A stretch of DNA of 64,000 nucleotides, from NCBI GenBank assembly GCA_000149265.1, contig CH003145.1:11814-75813 (forward strand). The letters are read 5' to 3'. This document shows positions 22,907 through 35,716 of the stretch, one piece after another. Numbering within the stretch: position 1 is the first letter of the stretch; every line of letters begins with the position of its first letter. Below the pieces are notes generated by a model. That model worked only from the letters and a program-made list of their open reading frames with translations, was not told where the DNA came from and ran no database searches. Position numbers and translations under genes: made by a program. The stretch is from Ciona savignyi (taxonomy: Eukaryota; Chordata; Ascidiacea; Phlebobranchia; Cionidae).

Positions 22907-24922
22907 CTGAAATACAAAAACTCAAACAAAACCAATATATTTTAAAATTTCAGACATTATTTCTACTTAACAAAAACATGATATTAGATATTGACCAGAT
23001 TATCACTCAGTAAATTGCGTCCTGAACTTTTTTTGCAACGCTTGGTCGTCGTGTCTACAAAGATGGCTGCTATCGAGGCGGGAATTGCCGCGGTGTCGGG
23101 TAGAGGGAAGGGAGTGTAAACAAAGAGTTTACCACCAACTTTAATGTTCTTTGGATAATTGAAAAAAAATCCATCCACACAATCGCATAGTTTACATTAG
23201 TTAGTTAGATAACCTAATTAAATATTTTATATTTTTTACACTGTACCACTTGAAGCGAGTTACCGCCGACTGTCAGCTGGTCTAAAATCACGTGACAAAT
23301 TTACAACAAATCATAATTTTTTGACTTGATAAGGTGACGTCATAACGTTACAAACAAATCAGCATGCTAATTTTGTTACGAATGATTGCTTTATTTGTAT
23401 TATGGTGTTCATTTGCTTTTATTATATTTTGTAAGTGATATTTTAAGGGCTCAGCCACATAACAATATTTGATATGTCTTAATTATCTCAAATATAAAGG
23501 TAAACTGATTAAAATCAACAGCTGGGTGGTCCGTTGGGGTGCCTCTAAATACTACAGCATTGCTTGGATCACTTAGATTGCTATGGAAAGTAATTCTAAC
23601 CCTGTCCTAAACACTAATCTTAACCCCAGAACTAACTTTAACCCCAACCCTCACATTAAAATTGGGTCCCTTTATTTTGTACAGGTCCGCTTAGTCCGAT
23701 AGGTGCGCTAAGTCCAGTGCCCTGCCCTAAACACTAATTTAAACCCTGCCCTAAACACTAATCTCAAACCCAGAACTTACCCTAACTCCAACCCCATGTT
23801 TAAAACTAACTCTAGCATACCTGTACAAAATAAAGGGACCGTTAACATCGTGGCTTTTGTAATTACAAAGTATATTAAGCGCTCCATGCGGTTCAAGCGA
23901 TCCTGTAGTATTTAGAGGTACTGGGTCTGTTGTACTATTGGATTGGCCAAGGCACTCAGTAGAACTTGCTAAGAATGCTCCAATTGATCATAATTTAATT
24001 ATCGTAATAAGAAAACCTGTTAAAATTTGGCAACTAGAGATGTGACCATATTTGGGCATTACATTCGCTTACAAAGCTGTAAATATGAAACTTGGAGGAC
24101 CAAAGTTTTCAGCTGCGCACCATTTGTAACATTTACCAATAAATGGTACAATCTTATATAATAAATCAATTGGAATACCAGATGTTTTTTAAATGGGGCA
24201 TGTCAGAATTTAAAAACGCACTGGCAGTCTTAATAACCCAGAGATTAGTGTGTTAAAATAAATTGTGTACAATCTATATTTGACATATTGTATGGTGTTA
24301 TATTCATACTGAGACATTCCAATATGACCATGATACTTAAACCTTAAACCTGAACCACCGTAAAGCCGTATGAGTTTAAACCTGCTTCTACTGGTTAAGT
24401 GGTTAGTTTAATCTCTTTGATGTTCGGTTGGTTGAATTTGCCGGATTTTATTTTGAATGGGATTATTGTTATGGTCATAAGTGCTATAGTGTTTCATTTA
24501 GTATTTAAGGACTGATTTAATGCAGGACAGTAATAAAAGTTCAAATAAGATGTTTTGGTGGTCATCGGTTTGAAATTTTAGTCATTTGAAATGCTCATTC
24601 TCCTATTACCTTTTAAGTTGAAAATTATACATTTGGTAGCAGGTTCTGGTCACCAAAGAAGTTTAAAAAATACATTTTGATAACTGATCTCTAGTGAAAT
24701 AATCACTTTCGTAGTTTAAAAGGCTTCATCGTCACATTTAAAGAACCATAGTTTTGCTGTCTATTATTAGGTATTTAAATTAGAGAAACAAGAATAAAAT
24801 GAGAAATGCTGTATTAAACTGACCATTGTCCAATGATTGGCCGTGTTATAATAAGCCTTACATTTTCCCTATAGAAGTAATCATGAGTACTGGTATATGC
24901 TACTATTCCTGAACACACTAAA
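22907..24922. other. Divergent region between the ZNF-G side and ZNF-H
   Basis: The genes on either side point away from each other. A GC-richer island at about 23020-23130 contains AAAGATGGCTGC, similar to a YY1-type promoter motif, and may be a promoter. The MITE copy 2 occupies 23543-23917. I see no other gene. Confidence 0.5.
23543..23917. mobile_element. MITE-like element, copy 2 (longer, inverted relative to copy 1)
   Basis: It begins CTCTAAATACTACAGCATTG and ends with the inverted form of the same sequence. The right third matches the reverse complement of the left part of the copy at 282-480. The core is longer than in copy 1. It contains duplicated CCCTAAACACTAAT blocks and a segment (GTCCCTTTATTTTGTACAGG) whose inverted form recurs near 23825. 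It is therefore a composite or internally expanded copy. Confidence 0.75.
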
Positions 24923-27451
24923 ATGCTAATAGATTATGGAATAACTCATCAAAAGTTGCTAGCATTCAGGGATTGTATATCAGTCCTAAAGAAATTTCCT
25001 CAAGCATTATTAGATCAAGAACTGGCCTTTCTAAGAGAATGGATCATAATTGAGTAAGCTTAATTTTTTTTTCTAGTGATTGTTTCACTTGATTTATAGC
25101 ATAGCAAGATAATATGAATGTCAGTCTTACTTTTTGTGTAATAGTACATAAAAATACCGTAGTAACTAGTAGGCAAGTTCTATGTTGTGAGCAGTATATA
25201 CCAGTAGCTGTTTCTGGCAAAAGTGAACACGGTTAGGAATGTATAGTAATTGCATTATACTATGGACTGATTTTAATATACATGTAGAAATGGTGTAACA
25301 GAAAATTTTATAGAAATGGTGGAATAGTAGACATAGTGTGCTTACTTTTTATGACTAATCATATATTATAATCAATACCATAAATGAACCTAATAACTTT
25401 ATTTTTACATTTATTTTATAGCATGCAAGGGACAATTGACCCAGAGAATATTCTAGACGGAGAATTGGATTATGATTGCATAGGTGAAAGTGAAAACCAT
25501 TTTATTATTTTTATTTAAATTTTAAAACACGAAACTTAAAAAGATAATTCTGAGTCATCGGTAATTACCAATACAAAATTGAGTTAAACAATTAAAGATT
25601 TCCTTTTTTACTACCATCAACTTGTACTGATATCTATCCATTATACTGTGATATGTTTTCCTACATTTCCTGGTACAATTTTATAAAGTTTTAATCCTTG
25701 TTCTAGATGTATAAAATATATGATCAAAACCTGTATTATTTTTAAAATTAATCAACATTTTTAATCCTCTTTTGTTGTTCATCTCGACAGACATAAATAT
25801 ACAACCTTCGCTGTCCACCGAATCCTACCAATTAAGTGAGCACAGTGGCACATCAGAAGATGCTTTAAATGATAATGAATATATTCAGTTTGGAAGACTA
25901 AATATTCAGTTGGAATGCAATGAGACTATGCCAGCTGATGATAAAAGTGGTCAGTATAATTATCCTCGTATATGAAGATCAAATAGTGGTAATAGTGGTA
26001 AGGTTGTGCCAAGGGTGCTAACTATATTGCATTCGAAATTTTTCGAAAAAGTACTATTCTGAAAATAATAAAAAATCTACTAAATTTTCTGTAAACATTT
26101 TACTTCAAAATAAAAAAAAATCTACTGATATGTGGTAACTACTATACGGTTGTATTTTAAATACTATATATCGCTTTACTAAATGCAGTTCCTAACAGAT
26201 GTCACAAATACTATGGAACAATATGAACCTGGAAATAGCTGTGAAGAAGGAAATATAAATGGCACACTAGAATTGAAAACAGACAATGTTAATTTTTTTA
26301 GTTCGACAGAAATTAAGCAAGATTGTGTAAACTCTAAAAACACCTTTATGTGTTCCATTTGTGGAAGGTGTTACAGCCAAAAACTTTATCTGCGGAAACA
26401 TATGAAACTACATTCTGTAGACCTCGTTTGTTCCTTATGTGGAAAAGAGCTTTTAACAATGGAAGGCATGAAGGATCACATGCTAGGTCACAAGGGTATA
26501 AAGAACCATACATGTGAGATTTGTGCAAAATCATTTGTGTCTAGAAAGACTCTTTCAGCACATCAAAAACTTCACAGGTTTACCAAGCCATTATGCACTA
26601 TTTGTAAACGTGAATTTACACAAGAGAGTTCTTTGATGCGCCATATAAAAAATGTGCACCAGCACGAAAAGCAATATATATGCCAGATCTGTGGAAAGTG
26701 CTTCGGTCAGGATGGTGGACTTAAAAGCCATATGCGGGTGCATCATGGTGATAATGAGTGTAAGGATTGTAATAAGAATTTTTCTGACCTTACATCCTTT
26801 CGCCGTCACCGTCGTTTCATGCATCATGATTACCCAACCAGAACAATAGCATGCAAAATGTGTGACAAGAAATTTTCCACCGAGTATACACTGCAAAAGC
26901 ATGTCAAGTGCATACATGAGAAAAAGATCAGTTTTGTTTGCGAGACTTGTGGTAAGAACTTTGCATATAAAAATTCCCTAAGAATGCACATGGCTGTTCA
27001 TACGAAAAGTAAAGATTCCAGAAGGAAGAAGAAATTTAAGTGCGAGATATGTGGCAAAGAAATGTGGACACTCATCAGCCTCCGAGACCATATCTCGGCA
27101 GTTCATCATGGAAAAAAGAACTACAAATGTGAACAGTGTGGAAAGGAGTTTGCATTTCATGATAGCATGATAATCCACCGCAACGTACACCTCAATATTC
27201 TAAAATACAAATGCAACATCTGTTCTCGTGCGTTCAAGTGGCGTGGGACGTTAAACAAGCATAAGCGCCTCCACAATGGTGAGAAGCCGTACAAGTGCAC
27301 TGAGTGCAAATCAACATTTACTCAGAAATCAACCTTAAACAGCCACATGATCTGTCAGCACACGAAAGAATATCCCCACAAATGCATGCAATGCGGAAAA
27401 GGCTTCATAAAACCAAAGGAATTGATAAAACATATGAAAATTAAACATTGA
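24923..27451 (+). CDS. HipN-C2H2 zinc-finger protein with 13 fingers (ZNF-H), 534 aa
   Basis: Four exons, 24923-25053, 25422-25483, 25791-25949 and 26199-27451, total 1605 nt. The first (131 nt, phase 2) encodes the shared domain (ITHQKLLAFRDCISVLKK, then LDQELAFLREWIII). An acidic, Ser/Thr-rich linker covers residues 45-165. Thirteen C2H2 fingers then fill residues 167-534 (first CSICGRCY, last CMQCGKGF), several joined by canonical or near-canonical linkers (NGEKPYKC). The finger array is complete, with regular C-x2-C...H-x3-5-H spacing, so long-site DNA binding is likely. The last exon uses the acceptor CCTAACAG; an upstream AG would hit a stop. An AATAAA lies at 27628-27633. This is the best-preserved member of the cluster. 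Confidence 0.93.
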
Positions 27452-29890
27452 CCATGTTGTTCACAGCATAGTAGTATTTTTCGGATGTGGTGCAAAAGTA
27501 AGTCATTTTGATTGAATATCTATGTTGGTATTGTGACAATGTTAAATTTCCAGTTTAAATTGGTATGTTTGTTTTCACATGGTGTCGATTATTCTTTGAC
27601 ATTTCAAACTAGTTAGGATTATTCGTTAATAAAGAAAGTTTCGGATGTATAAATTTAATTAGAGAGTGTCAACCACATGTTTAACCAACACTATTTGTAA
27701 AACACATATTGTATGCTGCTATATATTCATGCAGGCAGGGTACCTAACCACAATTTTTTATACACCAAGTATTTAGTTTGTTTCTGCAAGCATAACCGCA
27801 TGGGTGCTTGGGTAACAATCCGATTTTGTAATCCATGTTCAATACACAATATATGTTATTATCATTATCAGATATGTCCACGTCAGGTCCATGATATCCA
27901 ACATCCAAACAGTTTTAACTAGACTGCCATAGTTTTGTTTTTGCAAGCATAAGCGCAAGGTTCCCATAGTTATTAAACCAAACTTCTTTTCCATATAGGA
28001 TAGGATATTCATCTTTACCACCGTGAATGGGAAAACCAAGTGGGTTAAAACACGGGCAATCGTCAGATCACCTCGCGCCCATCGTCGGGTTACCGGAGCT
28101 ATTGCAGTGTGTTGTATAAGATAGACACGTTCCTTTAATTTGTTAGAACCCATTAATCCGCTGGGTTCAGGCAATGTCCGTAAAGTGCCTTGCCCAAGGA
28201 CACAACCGACTAGCTAGAGACCAGTTTCGCACCTGCAACCTTTCGATTGAAAGGCGGCGCACTTAGCCGATGGACTAAATGTGTTGTTAAAAAAAGAATA
28301 ATCGTGTTAGATTTACGAACATTTCACCACAAATTTTTAAATTAAAGCCTCTTGTCAAGCGATGTAGTGAAATGAATCTAAATTCCGAAAACAGTCCGAT
28401 TTAGTTTTTCATGGCTTTGAGGAATTCCCCCGGGTTTAGTACATAAATTTCGGTTTTACATATCTGGATCATGTTATCTAGCAATTCTAAAAGTTTCAAT
28501 CCGATTTATTACAGTTTGGAATGCGTCATATCGCCGTTCACCAATGTTAGGTCAAGGTTGTTCGCGGTCGTTGATTAGGACAGTTTTGCTGAATAATTCT
28601 TGCACTTACAACACCTTTTAATCAGTAAAATGTTGTAATTGCACATACATTATCACTGTAACTTCGGCGTCACACGCTAGTGCAGGAGGCGTGCAACTAA
28701 TTATTCTCCTTATCTCTCTAATGTAGACTGACTTCACGAAAACAACTGTCACTCAAAATCCTGACATAGGAAGTCTTAGATTTTTTCACAATTTAAAACT
28801 GAAGGACGAAAATAATAAGAAACAAGGATATTAATCAATTTGACCGAGCCATCACATGTATGTTTAATTTTTACAACCCACACATGGCGACATTGTTGTA
28901 ATACTCGCGGGATGGTTATAACCCCGTATTTCTTATCTCTTATCCACCTCTTGGACGAAGATAGCAAGAGACAGTATAACTTAATCGCAGGCTTAAGTTT
29001 GCAACTTAATAGACTTTTAATCACAGGTTGTCTTCATCGAGCGCGCATAGAGCATTATCGTGGAAGCTTTGTCAAATACGTAAGTACCAAGTAAGACCCT
29101 TTTAACTGTAACAATTTTAAAAGTCTACAATAAGGACATAAATGTTAAATAAAAATACAGTTTACAGTGATTTGGGCTAGCTAACACACATTACCAATTA
29201 TCTCACTGTGAAATATCAATATGTAATATAAAGGATAATCTACACATGCGCACATTTTCATTACTTTAATCTGATTCCATGACATCGTATGACATAGGGG
29301 TTTCCTACTTAACCACAGTGACATATTCACATTCCTAATCAATGGGACATGTGTATGTACCATCAGTAAGTTTGATTTTTGGATATAGGCATTGATGATA
29401 TTTTTAAAAGTTTTAATTATAAATCATCAGTTCGTTTTGTATTATATGAAATGCGTTTCCCAAAAAGGCATCCGGTTATATCATATATTACGCAGTTATC
29501 CTGTTCATTGTTTTTACATTATCGACGTGATTATTCACACTAATTATGCGAGCACTTCCGTATTTCAGTAATTCAAATGCATATCATTAGCTGCTGATGC
29601 AGTTCAAACAGTTGGGTGGGTCTATATGCATAGCTTGTATTCCAAGTTCGCACCAAATGTTAATTTTAGCCGTTATTTAGATTATATCAGTTTGTAGTGC
29701 TTTTACTTAAGATCTACATGGCTATGTACGCTGATTTTATATGATGTTTTACCATTAACCTCTATCAATAAGTCTGCTTTTAATTTTGTTCTAAGTTACT
29801 TAAAATGCTTAATTTAGTAATATATGCTATTATAAGTGTGCATTTTATACGTATAGAACGCAGGTAAGTGTAATAGTTCTACCCCCAAGA
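27452..29890. other. Intergenic region
   Basis: It holds the 3' flank of ZNF-H with its AATAAA, a SINE at 27996-28280 and the promoter side of the synaptotagmin-like gene. I could not support any other coding exon. Short open frames at 28776-29094 on both strands look random. Confidence 0.5.
27996..28280 (-). mobile_element. tRNA-derived SINE, near-complete
   Basis: It runs from GGATAGGATATTC on the left to the partly decayed tRNA-like head (GGCGGCGCACTTAGCCGATGG) on the right. It has the same orientation as the other complete copies. I see no clear target duplication. Confidence 0.85.
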
Positions 29891-32800
29891 ATGACTTTGT
29901 TAGATTTGAGTTTTTTAACGGAGGAAGAGGTTTGCCATTTGCAGAGTGTACTTGACCGTGAGAAAGAGTTCCAGAAATGTCTTAATAAGAAAGGGTGAGT
30001 TGTACATGTTTGTGTACATCCCATAACTATCCCGGAGATAGTTATGCAAGTTTTTTTAACATGCCGCATTTGCTATTAGAATAAATTTTAGCGTCAAAAG
30101 AGTTCGATTCACATCAGATGACGTCATCAGAACAGAATTTCAGAAAAAGAAGCAAATCGATTTTGTTCCAGCAGTACAATTAATATCAGACGCCTTGGAT
30201 ACTTCGGGTACGTATTCTCTATTATATTACTAAAATGGATATTTTTATCGTGAATATTAAGTACCAGGAAAGAAGTTATGGTTTGAATGTGATATGGATT
30301 GATTGACTCGGGTCGAAGAACTTTTAATTTTGGAGAAAAAATTTTAATTGACGGAGAATTTTTTTTAAGGCTAAAGCATAAAAGAACATTCCAAGTTAAA
30401 CCAGGCATTGTTTTCGAATCATAAGGCAAAAAGTAAATACAATAAAAATTGGATTACACTGCATATTGAATGGTTCTGAAGTTAAGTTAGAGTTAGATCT
30501 TGTAAAAATGGAACATGTCGTTATATAATCAATCATACGTATGCAAATCTGCATTTTTCAGGAAACAAAGTACAATGTGATGAAAATAAAGACACTGAGG
30601 TACGGGATTGCCAATTTAGGAGTTGTTACATGCGGGTCTGACTAAATATTATTGCTTATTAAATGGTACAGAGTTTAATAAAGAGCGGAATTGTTCAACA
30701 TACTAAACTGCTGTTGGAAAAGTCGACAAACTGGATTGGTTCTATTAAAGATGGCGGTAAAATGGCGGAATGCTTTTCTTTTAAAGAGCAACAAACTAAA
30801 GATGAAGAGTGGTGTCCAGTCGTCGAAGTTAAATCAAAAGAAAAACTTAAAGAAGTGAGTCATAATAAAAAATCGTTAGTTATGCGGACTACAAACAGAG
30901 TTTTATTTTTAAGGTATCGCCGACACCAACCACGATCGAAGACGAAGAAGCTTCGGAGAGTGTGGCGCAACAAACAAAACCTGAAATCTTAACCCCCGAA
31001 AAATCCGATTCATATGAAATTTTGCCCGAGAAATCAAGACCTCAAGTAATTTTACCAGAAGTATCGAATACCAACGAGCCAAGCTCCCACGCACCAGAAA
31101 ATCAATTCAGTAGTGCGGATTTAGAAACCCCGATAAGTATGCCTAAAGAAACAACCATAAAACCTAAGCCTACCACGCCTAAAGTAAAACCTAAAAGAAA
31201 TCTGCAAAAAGAAACAAAACTACACGAGACTAGTCCACAAAAATCAAAATTCCAAGAAACTACGCTTCAAAAAACAATGTCTCGAGAAAACACCACCCAA
31301 GAGGCAGAACCCGATACAAGTACCTTCCAAAATGTAGAACCACCAAAAAGCATTTCCCAAAAAGAAGAACCACAAGAAACCATCCTGGAAAAGGCAGAAC
31401 CAAATGAAACCACTGCACAAAAGTTGGACCTTCAAGAGACCAACCCCGAGAATGTAGAACCACAAGACACCACTAATCAAACGTTAGATCTCCAAGAAAC
31501 CAACCCCAAAACGGTAGAAGAACAAGAAGTCACTTTTCAAACTTTAGAACTCCAAGAAACCAACCCCGGGCAGGTACAACCACAAGAAATCATCCCTGAA
31601 TTCGGACAACCTACTTCACATACATTCATATCGGAAAAATCAACATTCGAAGACCCAAAAATGTCTACTCCGGAAAAACGCTTTTCATCCGAATCAACTG
31701 CAGAAGATACCAAATCAATTGAAGCCAGATTTCAATTAATCACCGAACCATCAGACTCGACACCACACGACTCGTTTGAAACAAAATTCAAAAGACAGCT
31801 AAAAAGAGATCCATTTCAACGTTCTGGATCTTCAAGTAAGACCTGCAATATTTGCGCATATTAAAAAAAATCTGGGAAAAATAAAAACCTTAAGGCACAG
31901 TGGTCCATTGGATGAGTCCAGCGCAATCAATCGCCGAACACCACTTACCGTACACACACTACCATATTGCCGTAACTCTTACTGTGCGTTATATACGACA
32001 TCATAGGTTTCCAATTTAACTTTCATCGGTCTGAATCAATATTTATGATGGGCCTTAAAGTTCAACCGCTTTGCCACAGAGTAACATAGTCCACGTATTT
32101 CACTGACGGCTAATACACTTTCAGTACAAGATGAAGACAGCAGATCACTTTCTGATTCTCGTTCGCTTGGTTCATTTTCCCTCGGCCATGTCACAGATGT
32201 AAGTCATGTAATCAATAGCTATTGATAGCCAAGCGTATACTAAGTGAAATTTTATACGTTTAGGGGGGTGTCGGCGAACTTCTTGTTTCTCTCACTTTTT
32301 ACCCTGCAGATCGACTACAGATGCGAGCGCCTTGTCCGCAGAAGGGCACGTGCGTATTACTGTATAACTTATAGGATAACGCAAAACTATGGGTTGGGAT
32401 ACTTATTGTTATACCCATAGTAAAGTTGTTTGCACTACTGCAGTGTATTGTGCATTTGTTGTCACTTCCTTTTTATTTATATATTTGGATCGAGGCAGCG
32501 TGCGCTGCTTTGACAGTTATGAACACAGCCGCGCGAGTTCACAGTTTAAAGATGGAACTTATAGCACATGTCCACTTTTGGTTTTAACCCCGAAGGTTAA
32601 ACATCATGTTGTTTTAAACACCATTTCAAACGTGACTAATTAAATAAAAGTTTTGTTTTAGGCCAGTCTGATAGTTTTCTCCTTCGATGATGATTGAAAC
32701 AACTTGTAATTTCGTCTTGTTAATTCAACAGGCGAGTTCCAAATATCCCGAATACAGATGTAGTAAGCAGGAGGAATTATGTCACAGTGACTGGTGCTCG

Positions 32801-34253
32801 TTTGTCAGTGAACAGGTTGTCGGAAAGTGGTGCAAACGAGGCCGATGACACTGAGTTGCATTTAAAAGTTGTTGAAGCTTCCCAGCTAAACCTTCCCAGC
32901 CATATTACAAGGTTGGGATTGAAAAAATTATCGTAATTATAAACCGCCATTTATTACTTATGTCCGATGCAGGATCGAACCTATAAGCCAATATAACCGT
33001 GTTTTTGTTAATCATCAGCTTCACAAAGCTGTTGTAGCGTGTTGTATATGACGATACATTACTTAGTTTAGTTTATTTATTTTTTATTTATTTTTTTACC
33101 ATGAAAACACGATGAAGGACCTTAATTTGGAAAACGGGAAAAAACGGCAAAACGACAGTCATTAGAACACATCTAAAAACCACTCAATTATCAAGTTTCG
33201 GTTAGGCGTGGCCGCTTAACCCACGTTTAGCTTCAGCTTTTAAAATATTTTTTTAATTAACTGGTTGCTAGTGAGGTCCGGTAAGTTCTTATTGACACAA
33301 CCGACTAGCTAGCGGGCAGTTTCGAATCTGCAACCATTAGGCCGAAATGCGCCACACTAACCCAACAAGTTATTCGACTGGACTATGAGTACTTGCCTCA
33401 ACATAGGGTTAGTAACGGCAAAAGGCACATAGCTACCATGTGTGAAGAGCTATATCAGTGGATCTTCCATGTGACAAGCTTAGAACTTATAGGTGAAATA
33501 ATTTTTGATTAAATACTGGCTTATAGTTTTGGGTCCTGTATATAATTAAATTTTCTTTGAGAAATTTATACCATTCTGTATAATTTTTTATCTGTAGGAA
33601 TAAATCCAAGACGTATTTGAAGTGCTACTTGTTGCCCGACAAATACCACGGTTCGAAAATGAGAAGCGAAGTCGTTAGAGCAACAAACAGCCCAAGGTAG
33701 AATGATCTTGCGTCCTTAAATATCTTAGGAAACACTGATTCTTATAACACCACATACCCAGATACAATCACACCTTCATACTTCGCGGTTTTAAGCAAGC
33801 TGAGCTGATGGAGCGCTGCATCGAACTCGTGATCATGGGCGTGGGAACAGCGGCGTCACGACGGAGGTCAAATGTTATCGGAGGCATTCGACTTTCAACT
33901 GGTGATCGTAAGTTTGGTGCTATTCATTTTACAATATACTTCTATCAACTGTCAGGAAAACGCTGTTTTAGTGTGATAGTTTTTTGTCAGTAATTGGGTA
34001 CCGTCAACTTGTACTCAGTCGTAGCAACATTCGTCAATCGCTTGACTTACCATCCTCCATTGGCTGAGTAATCAAAAAAATATACAACTGATCTACCGCC
34101 TCTTTAACAGATGTTCATGGTGGAAAAATTGTTGATTGGATGGATTGCGAACCAGATGAACAAATGTTATGGACGAGTGCTTTTGAGCGTCCATGCGAGG
34201 AGCAGAGAACAGTGTTGCCCGTGAGATCAAAAATCAAACCGACATACAAATAA
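29891..34253 (+). CDS. Synaptotagmin-like protein (Slp/SYTL family), 696 aa, single C2 domain
   Basis: Eleven exons join in frame: 29891-29994, 30092-30207, 30562-30599, 30672-30854, 30914-31835, 32125-32198, 32264-32349, 32732-32911, 33598-33696, 33762-33907 and 34111-34253. Residues 4-35 (LDLSFLTEEEVCHLQSVLD) match the Slp homology domain that binds Rab27. A long Pro/Glu/Lys/Thr linker follows. It includes about three 20-residue repeats (LDLQETNPENVEPQDTTNQT type, near 320-380). From about 480 a C2B domain runs to the end: GELLVSLTFYPA, LHLKVVEASQL, YLLPDK, YNHTF, IGGIRLSTGD, VDWMD. A roughly 50-residue insertion lies between its first two strands. No C2A is present, although vertebrate Slps have both. 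The family tethers secretory vesicles to the plasma membrane. An AATAAA lies at about 34285. Confidence 0.88.
33280..33385 (-). repeat. SINE fragment (tRNA-like end)
   Basis: CACAACCGACTAGCTAGCGG, CAGTTTCGAATCTGCAACC and a decayed GCGCCACACTAACCC correspond to the tRNA-head half of the SINE. The body is missing or unrecognisable. It lies in an intron of the synaptotagmin-like gene. Confidence 0.7.
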
Positions 34254-35716
34254 TCAAGTTAATGCACGGGGCTTGGATACCAATATGAATAAAGATTTAC
34301 TTGTATGTCCGCATCACACGGTTTCCATGCTTTGTATATATACGCTCATGTTGTAACAAGATGCTTGCATGTCTGTATATCATGGTTTTCATATAAATGG
34401 AATTCAATTAAATTGGCTATAATGCCGATCAGTCAATTTGTCGTGCGCAGATCTCTTACATTTACATTGTGATTAATCAAATAGATACTTGCACGCCTGC
34501 TTATCTGGTTTTCAATGCTGTGTGTATAAGCTTAGTAAGTAATCATTTTCCTATATTGCCGATCAACCAATTTGTGGCTTCCGTATTTATACAAACAGTT
34601 TTAATATTCACACGACAAATAGTTATTCGATATCCTCCTTCAGTGTTTACAAATATACTTTCCGCAGTAAAATGTGTAGCCTGCAAAAATACGTATTTTG
34701 TATCGAAAAAAGTATTTCAGTGATTTTGTTTGTCATACATGTTTATAAAACGTCTACTGTAAAGGTGTTTTTCGTGCAATTTAATTATGTTACACATGTA
34801 AATCTCGATCATATACTGTCATGTTATTGTATCACTAAATATTCTTTTGTGGTTATATATACGTCAAAATAAAACAAAAGGGTAAAAATTCAAAAAATCT
34901 ATACAAAAACACAAATGCGGAATCGGTCCCTTAAAGCGGAAGGTGAACATTAAAGTTAAAGACTTAAAAAAATCAACCTGACCACAACTTAAAACCGGTA
35001 ATTTATTGGCTTGTTTCTTCTTGTTTCCATTGCAATACAACAGGAACATTATAAAAGTGACTCGTCTGTCGTCTCGACATTTATTTTTTAATAAAAACAA
35101 TAATATCGAGCAAAATAAATAATGATTTAGAGTAATATATAAAATTGACAATGAAGTTGATAAGCACAGAAGAGAATTATTGTTTGTTGTCCTGTAGAAG
35201 AGGCTTATTAAACTGAATGGACAATAAAGTTAAAGATGTGAAGAACACTGCTGTTATGCGTAAGTTTTACTTCCCACAGTTAGCAGGTTATAATTGGGAT
35301 GCTGGCAGTAAGAATAAAGATTTATCCACTTTTCCAAGAATCATATAAATGACGGTCATAATCAATGAAAATGAAATCTAAACTATACAACCAAAAATTT
35401 GTATAAGACACAAAATAAGTTACAATAAATATTGAAATATTTATGGATGTTAGCAACTTAAAAGTGGTTTGCTTATTTGGTTCCACATTTTTTATCTAAA
35501 GTAGAATCATCAAAAATCTTTGTTCACCTTTCACCCAGTATTGCAAATTAGAGGTGTCAAATGCTCAAGCAAGTGTAACTTGAACAAAGCAGTGGGTTAA
35601 TGGCGTACAGTTTTAAACCGGGCCTACTTTTGACAACGTGACTACAAGACCTTGTAGCATATGCTGTGTGGTTGACGACATACGATCGCTGAATTGCATC
35701 TGCAGCACACCACGCT
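34254..35716. other. Tail-to-tail spacer between the synaptotagmin-like gene and KLHL20
   Basis: Both neighbours end here. The polyadenylation signal of the left gene is at about 34285. The rest is AT-rich sequence with no supported gene or repeat. Confidence 0.5.

Noticed and set aside
31244..31480. Two minus-strand Trp/Phe/Leu-rich frames
   Set aside because: They are antisense shadows of the repetitive Glu/Thr/Gln linker of the synaptotagmin-like protein.
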